A stretch of 8,756 bases of DNA from positions 1 to 8,756 of the forward strand of contig CAKSKU010000037.1 of NCBI GenBank assembly GCA_934465295.1, written 5' to 3'. Shown one piece after another: positions 6,842 through 8,756 of this stretch. Below the pieces are notes generated by a model. The model made no database searches. It saw only the letters and a list, made by a program, of their open reading frames with translations, and was not told the origin of the DNA. How positions within the stretch are numbered: position 1 is the first letter of the stretch; every line of letters begins with the position of its first letter. The DNA comes from an uncultured Oscillospiraceae bacterium. Its GTDB lineage: Bacteria > Bacillota > Clostridia > Oscillospirales > Ruminococcaceae. The position numbers and the translations under genes were made by a program.

Positions 6842-6870
6842 TTGACAAATCGAAAATAATGTGCTATAAT
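6842..6870 (+). promoter_or_regulatory. Consensus sigma-A promoter of rplJ-rplL
   Basis: TTGACA (6842-6847), a 17-base spacer and TATAAT (6865-6870) match the consensus at every position, as expected for a ribosomal protein operon. The transcript should start near 6877, leaving a leader of about 233 bases before rplJ. The promoter begins only 16 bases beyond the repeat region. Confidence 0.92.
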
Positions 6871-6876
6871 ACAAAA

Positions 6877-6973
6877 GTTGTTTGACAACGGCTATCGTGT
6901 TCTAAAGACAGCAGGTGGTTTTTACCGTAAATCCTGCCGAGGAAAGATCGCTAAAGTATTATTATGCTTTCGC
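6877..6973 (+). ncRNA. L10 ribosomal protein leader
   Basis: The expected 5' end folds as GTTGT-TTG-ACAAC (6877-6889). The core then shows the conserved AGACAGCAGGTG (about 6906-6917) and ATCCTGCCGAGG (6931-6942): GCAGG (6911-6915) pairs with CCTGC (6933-6937), with GGT/ACC inside. This is the pattern of the Firmicute L10 leader, which binds the L10-L12 complex so that excess protein represses rplJ-rplL. The terminator at 6974-7010 directly follows, consistent with the transcription attenuation reported for the Bacillus subtilis operon. Recognised by motif; no covariance search was run. Confidence 0.85.
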
Positions 6974-7010
6974 CCTTTTCAGTCTTTGACCGAAAAGGTT
7001 TTTTCTTTTT
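6974..7010 (+). terminator. Attenuator terminator in the rplJ leader
   Basis: CCTTTTC (6974-6980) and GAAAAGG (6992-6998) form a 7-bp stem with an 11-base loop, followed by six T, C and five T. Its place after the L10 leader and 99 bases before rplJ marks it as a regulated attenuator. The modest stem would allow partial readthrough. Confidence 0.8.
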
Positions 7011-7109
7011 ACAGATCCCGGCAGCAATTGTTACCAACCGATCTATGTTTGATACCATTACCGTTCTTCGGTCAAAGGTATTATGTATAATTACGGAGGT
7101 GAAAACATT

Positions 7110-7628
7110 ATGCCAAGCGCAAAGGTACTTGAATCCAAGAAAGCAAGAGTTGAAGCTCTCACCGATCTTATCAAGGGAGCTGCAGCAGGCGTTATCGTTG
7201 ACTACAAGGGTATTTCCGTTGCTGACGATACCAAGCTTCGTAAGGAACTCAGAGAAGCAGGCGTACAGTACTTCGTTGAGAAGAACTCTATGCTCCGTTT
7301 CGCTCTTAAGAATGCAGGCCATGAAGGCTTTGATGATGTTCTTGAGGGAACAACAGCTATCGCTCTTTCTACCGAAGACCAGACTGCTCCTGCACGTATC
7401 CTCGGTAAGTATATCGAAGGCGCAGACGAAAAGTCCACTTTCTCTATGAAGGCTGGCTTCATCGGCACTGAGATCTACGACAAGGCAGGCGTTACCGCTC
7501 TTTCCAAGATCCCTTCAAAGGAAGTTCTTCTTGCACAGCTTCTCGGTTCTCTCCAGAGCCCTCTCCAGAAGTTCGCTGCTACTGTTCAGGCTGTTGCAGA
7601 CAAGAAGAAAGAGGAAGAGGTTGCTTAA
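7110..7628 (+). CDS. rplJ: 50S ribosomal protein L10
   Basis: The stalk-base protein of the large subunit: it binds 23S rRNA with its N-terminal domain and carries L7/L12 dimers on its C-terminal helix. The 172-aa length is normal. Family features include the helical start PSAKVLESKKARVEALTDLI, the strand GVIVDYKGISV, the LRKELREAGVQYFVEKNSM segment, and a C-terminal helix rich in Lys and Glu (KKKEEEVA). The start at 7110 follows GGAGGTG (7095-7101) with 8 bases of spacing. The frame is open a little further upstream (ATG at 7083), but that ATG precedes the ribosome binding site and is rejected. Expression should be controlled by the L10 leader and attenuator. Codon use is biased to CTT, GCT and AAG, as in highly expressed genes. 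rplL follows after 102 bases. Confidence 0.97.
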   Translation: MPSAKVLESKKARVEALTDLIKGAAAGVIVDYKGISVADDTKLRKELREAGVQYFVEKNSMLRFALKNAGHEGFDDVLEGTTAIALSTEDQTAPARILGKYIEGADEKSTFSMKAGFIGTEIYDKAGVTALSKIPSKEVLLAQLLGSLQSPLQKFAATVQAVADKKKEEEVA

Positions 7629-7648
7629 TTGCGATCAAACTTTTAAGC

Positions 7649-7672
7649 TCTGCGGTGCAAAATGACCGCAGA
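7649..7672 (+). other. Hairpin in the rplJ-rplL spacer
   Basis: TCTGCGGT (7649-7656) pairs perfectly with ACCGCAGA (7665-7672) around an 8-base loop; no U-run follows, so it is not a terminator. A second small stem, GTGCTT/AAGCAC, lies at 7683-7699. Such spacer stems may protect or process the mRNA and help set the higher L7/L12 output; that role is inference. Confidence 0.5.
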
Positions 7673-7730
7673 AACCGAATTTGTGCTTAAATAAAGCACG
7701 GAAAATCAAATTATAAAGGAGATTATTATC

Positions 7731-8099
7731 ATGGCATCTGAGAAAATTACTAACATTTTAGATCTTATCGATTCCCTCACAATCCTTGAACTCAACGAAC
7801 TCGTTGAAGGCGTTCAGGAAAAGTACGGTGTATCCGCAGTCGTTGCTGCTGCTCCTGCTGCTGCAGGCGCTGCTGCTGCAGCAGAAAAGACAGAATTTGA
7901 CGTTGTTCTTGCTTCCTTCGGTGAGAAGAAGATGGACGTTATCAAGGCTGTTAAGGATATCTGCGGTCTTTCCCTTAAGGAAGCTAAGGAGCTCGTTGAA
8001 GCTGCTCCTAAGGCTCTTAAGGAAGGCGCTTCCAAGGCTGAAGCTGAAGACATCAAGACTAAGCTCGAAGCTGCTGGCGCAACTGTTGAACTCAAGTAA
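7731..8099 (+). CDS. rplL: 50S ribosomal protein L7/L12
   Basis: The mobile stalk protein that recruits and stimulates translational GTPases; several dimers bind L10. The 122-aa length is typical. The N-terminal dimerisation domain (1-35, from ITNILDLIDSLTILELNELV) is followed by an Ala-rich hinge (about 37-52) and a C-terminal factor-binding domain (53-122) with the family pattern EFDVVL, KKMDVIKAVKDICGLSLKEA and VEAAPKALKEG. AAAGGAG (7715-7721) lies 9 bases before the ATG. It is cotranscribed with rplJ and ends at a strong terminator, so rpoB is not part of this transcript. The hinge is encoded by repeated GCT and GCA codons. Confidence 0.98.
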   Translation: MASEKITNILDLIDSLTILELNELVEGVQEKYGVSAVVAAAPAAAGAAAAAEKTEFDVVLASFGEKKMDVIKAVKDICGLSLKEAKELVEAAPKALKEGASKAEAEDIKTKLEAAGATVELK

Positions 8100-8122
8100 G
8101 TTTGACACTTTCGTAAATAATT

Positions 8123-8151
8123 ACCCCGTTCTCTTTGAGGACGGGGTTTTT
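8123..8151 (+). terminator. Intrinsic terminator of rplJ-rplL
   Basis: CCCCGTTCTC (8124-8133) pairs with GAGGACGGGG (8137-8146), ten pairs including one G-U, around a TTT loop, followed by five T. It starts 24 bases after the rplL stop and separates it from the convergent gene at 8188-8541. On the minus strand the following bases are only weakly U-rich, so termination from that side is less certain. Confidence 0.92.
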
Positions 8152-8187
8152 ATATTATATTCGGCTTTCAGCATTTAAGCTATAACC

Positions 8188-8541
8188 TTAACTTCCAAAT
8201 TTATCAAGCATAAGCCCCATAAAATCGTCATGCAGTTCAGCGTCATAGTTTTCTGTTAAAGACCTCTTTGTGTCGTAATTTATAATATCGATCAGAAATT
8301 TGTCCGACAGGCTCGTCCCATTGTCAAACATCACCATAATTGAATGAGTATAGGTTTCCAACAGATCATATGCGACACGATATATCGCCGCTTTTTCAGT
8401 ATCATTCAGCCGCTTTAGCTCTTTGTAAGCATCGATTTCAAATTTATTTGTATCGGCATTTTCCAAGCTTTCCTTTAAAGAATTTAATTGCTGTTCTATC
8501 GTATCCACAAAAAAAGAAAGAAAAACGTCTCTGTCTTCCAT
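8188..8541 (-). CDS. Small acidic protein of unknown function
   Basis: I do not recognise this 117-aa protein, which begins MEDRDVFLSFFVDTIEQQL. It looks predominantly helical and acidic, with no Cys, signal peptide or membrane segment. Segments such as IYRVAYDLLETYTHSIMVMF, then LIDIINYD and LHDDFM near the C-terminus give a compact single-domain impression. The pattern is loosely like small immunity or antitoxin-type proteins, but I have no firm family and no toxin gene adjoins it. The reading frame is open 42 codons further upstream, but the ATG at 8541 has AAAGGGG 8 bases before it and lies downstream of a good promoter (8589-8618), so it is preferred. It is monocistronic within the window and convergent with rplL. 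Confidence 0.75.
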   Translation of the reverse strand: MEDRDVFLSFFVDTIEQQLNSLKESLENADTNKFEIDAYKELKRLNDTEKAAIYRVAYDLLETYTHSIMVMFDNGTSLSDKFLIDIINYDTKRSLTENYDAELHDDFMGLMLDKFGS

Positions 8542-8588
8542 GCAAACCGCCCCTTTCACAAAAATTAGGCTTTTGATTTCATATACAT

Positions 8589-8618
8589 ATTTTACCACAG
8601 CGTAACAGGTAATGTCAA
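8589..8618 (-). promoter_or_regulatory. Promoter of the small minus-strand gene
   Basis: On the minus strand TTGACA (8613-8618) is followed after 18 bases by TAAAAT (8589-8594), with TGG directly upstream as an extended -10. It lies about 50 bases before the ATG at 8541. Short palindromes CAAATATTTG (8655-8664) and CAAATTTG (8670-8677) upstream could be operators, but this is only suggestive. Confidence 0.65.
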
Positions 8619-8737
8619 CCGCTTTTTTGCAATTTGCCGAAAATGTTCTTTTCACAAATATTTGCAAGCCAAATTTGCCCTCAATGTTATGTTACAATAG
8701 ATAGGTGACACAAAGTATAGAAAAACAACTTCCAAAA

Positions 8738-8746
8738 TGATATAAT
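8738..8746 (+). promoter_or_regulatory. Possible rightward promoter at the window edge
   Basis: TGA-TATAAT (8738-8746) is an extended -10 element with a weak -35 (TAGAAA, 8718-8723) at 17 bases. It would serve a gene beyond the window. The sequence ends 10 bases later, so there is no further support. Confidence 0.35.
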
Positions 8747-8756
8747 GTTTAAGAAC

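Noticed and set aside
8669..8698. TACAAT (8693-8698) with upstream TG as a rightward promoter.
   Set aside because: No -35 box stands at 16-18 bases; the nearest TTG-containing hexamers give spacers of about 12 or 25.
48..8711. A 12-base inverted match, GTGTCACCTATC at 48-59 and its complement at 8700-8711.
   Set aside because: A window of this size is expected to hold a few inverted 12-mer matches by chance. One copy sits in a -35 box, the other 30 bases before a weak -10, so there is no shared promoter position.

Overview
The window looks like chromosomal DNA of an anaerobic Firmicute, most likely a Ruminococcus-like member of the Clostridia (Oscillospiraceae). The grounds are AGGAGG-type ribosome binding sites, sigma-A promoters with near-consensus boxes, a Firmicute-type L10 leader with a transcription attenuator, and a 2-hydroxyacyl-CoA dehydratase activase-family protein typical of strict anaerobes. 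The genus is inference; no rRNA or marker tree is available here.

Region 1 (1-5974) is a four-gene rightward transcription unit behind an excellent promoter at 105-133. It holds a 554-aa DUF6076-like protein with a four-cysteine zinc-ribbon-like motif, a translationally coupled 215-aa protein of unknown function (ATGA overlap), shikimate kinase (aroK), and a 979-aa protein with two BcrA/BadF-type ATPase domains, a four-cysteine motif and a DUF2229-like region. A second promoter at 27-54 points left, out of the window.

Region 2 (5973-6826) has no convincing gene. It is a large imperfect inverted duplication: two related intergenic repeat units of roughly 370-405 bp, head to head around a unique centre of about 76 bp. 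Each unit carries a series of hairpins, several of which keep their pairing while the sequence differs between units. The outer end of the left unit supplies the stop codon of the activase-like gene. This is the most unusual part of the window and probably a pair of non-autonomous, MITE-like structured repeats.

Region 3 (6842-8151) is the rplJ-rplL ribosomal stalk operon: a consensus promoter, an L10-binding leader with an intrinsic terminator, L10, L7/L12 and a strong terminator. rplKA and rpoBC are not adjacent inside the window.

Region 4 (8188-8756) holds a convergent small gene of unknown function (117 aa) with its own promoter, followed by a possible rightward promoter at the window edge. 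No tRNA, rRNA, CRISPR array, transposase or prophage gene was seen.
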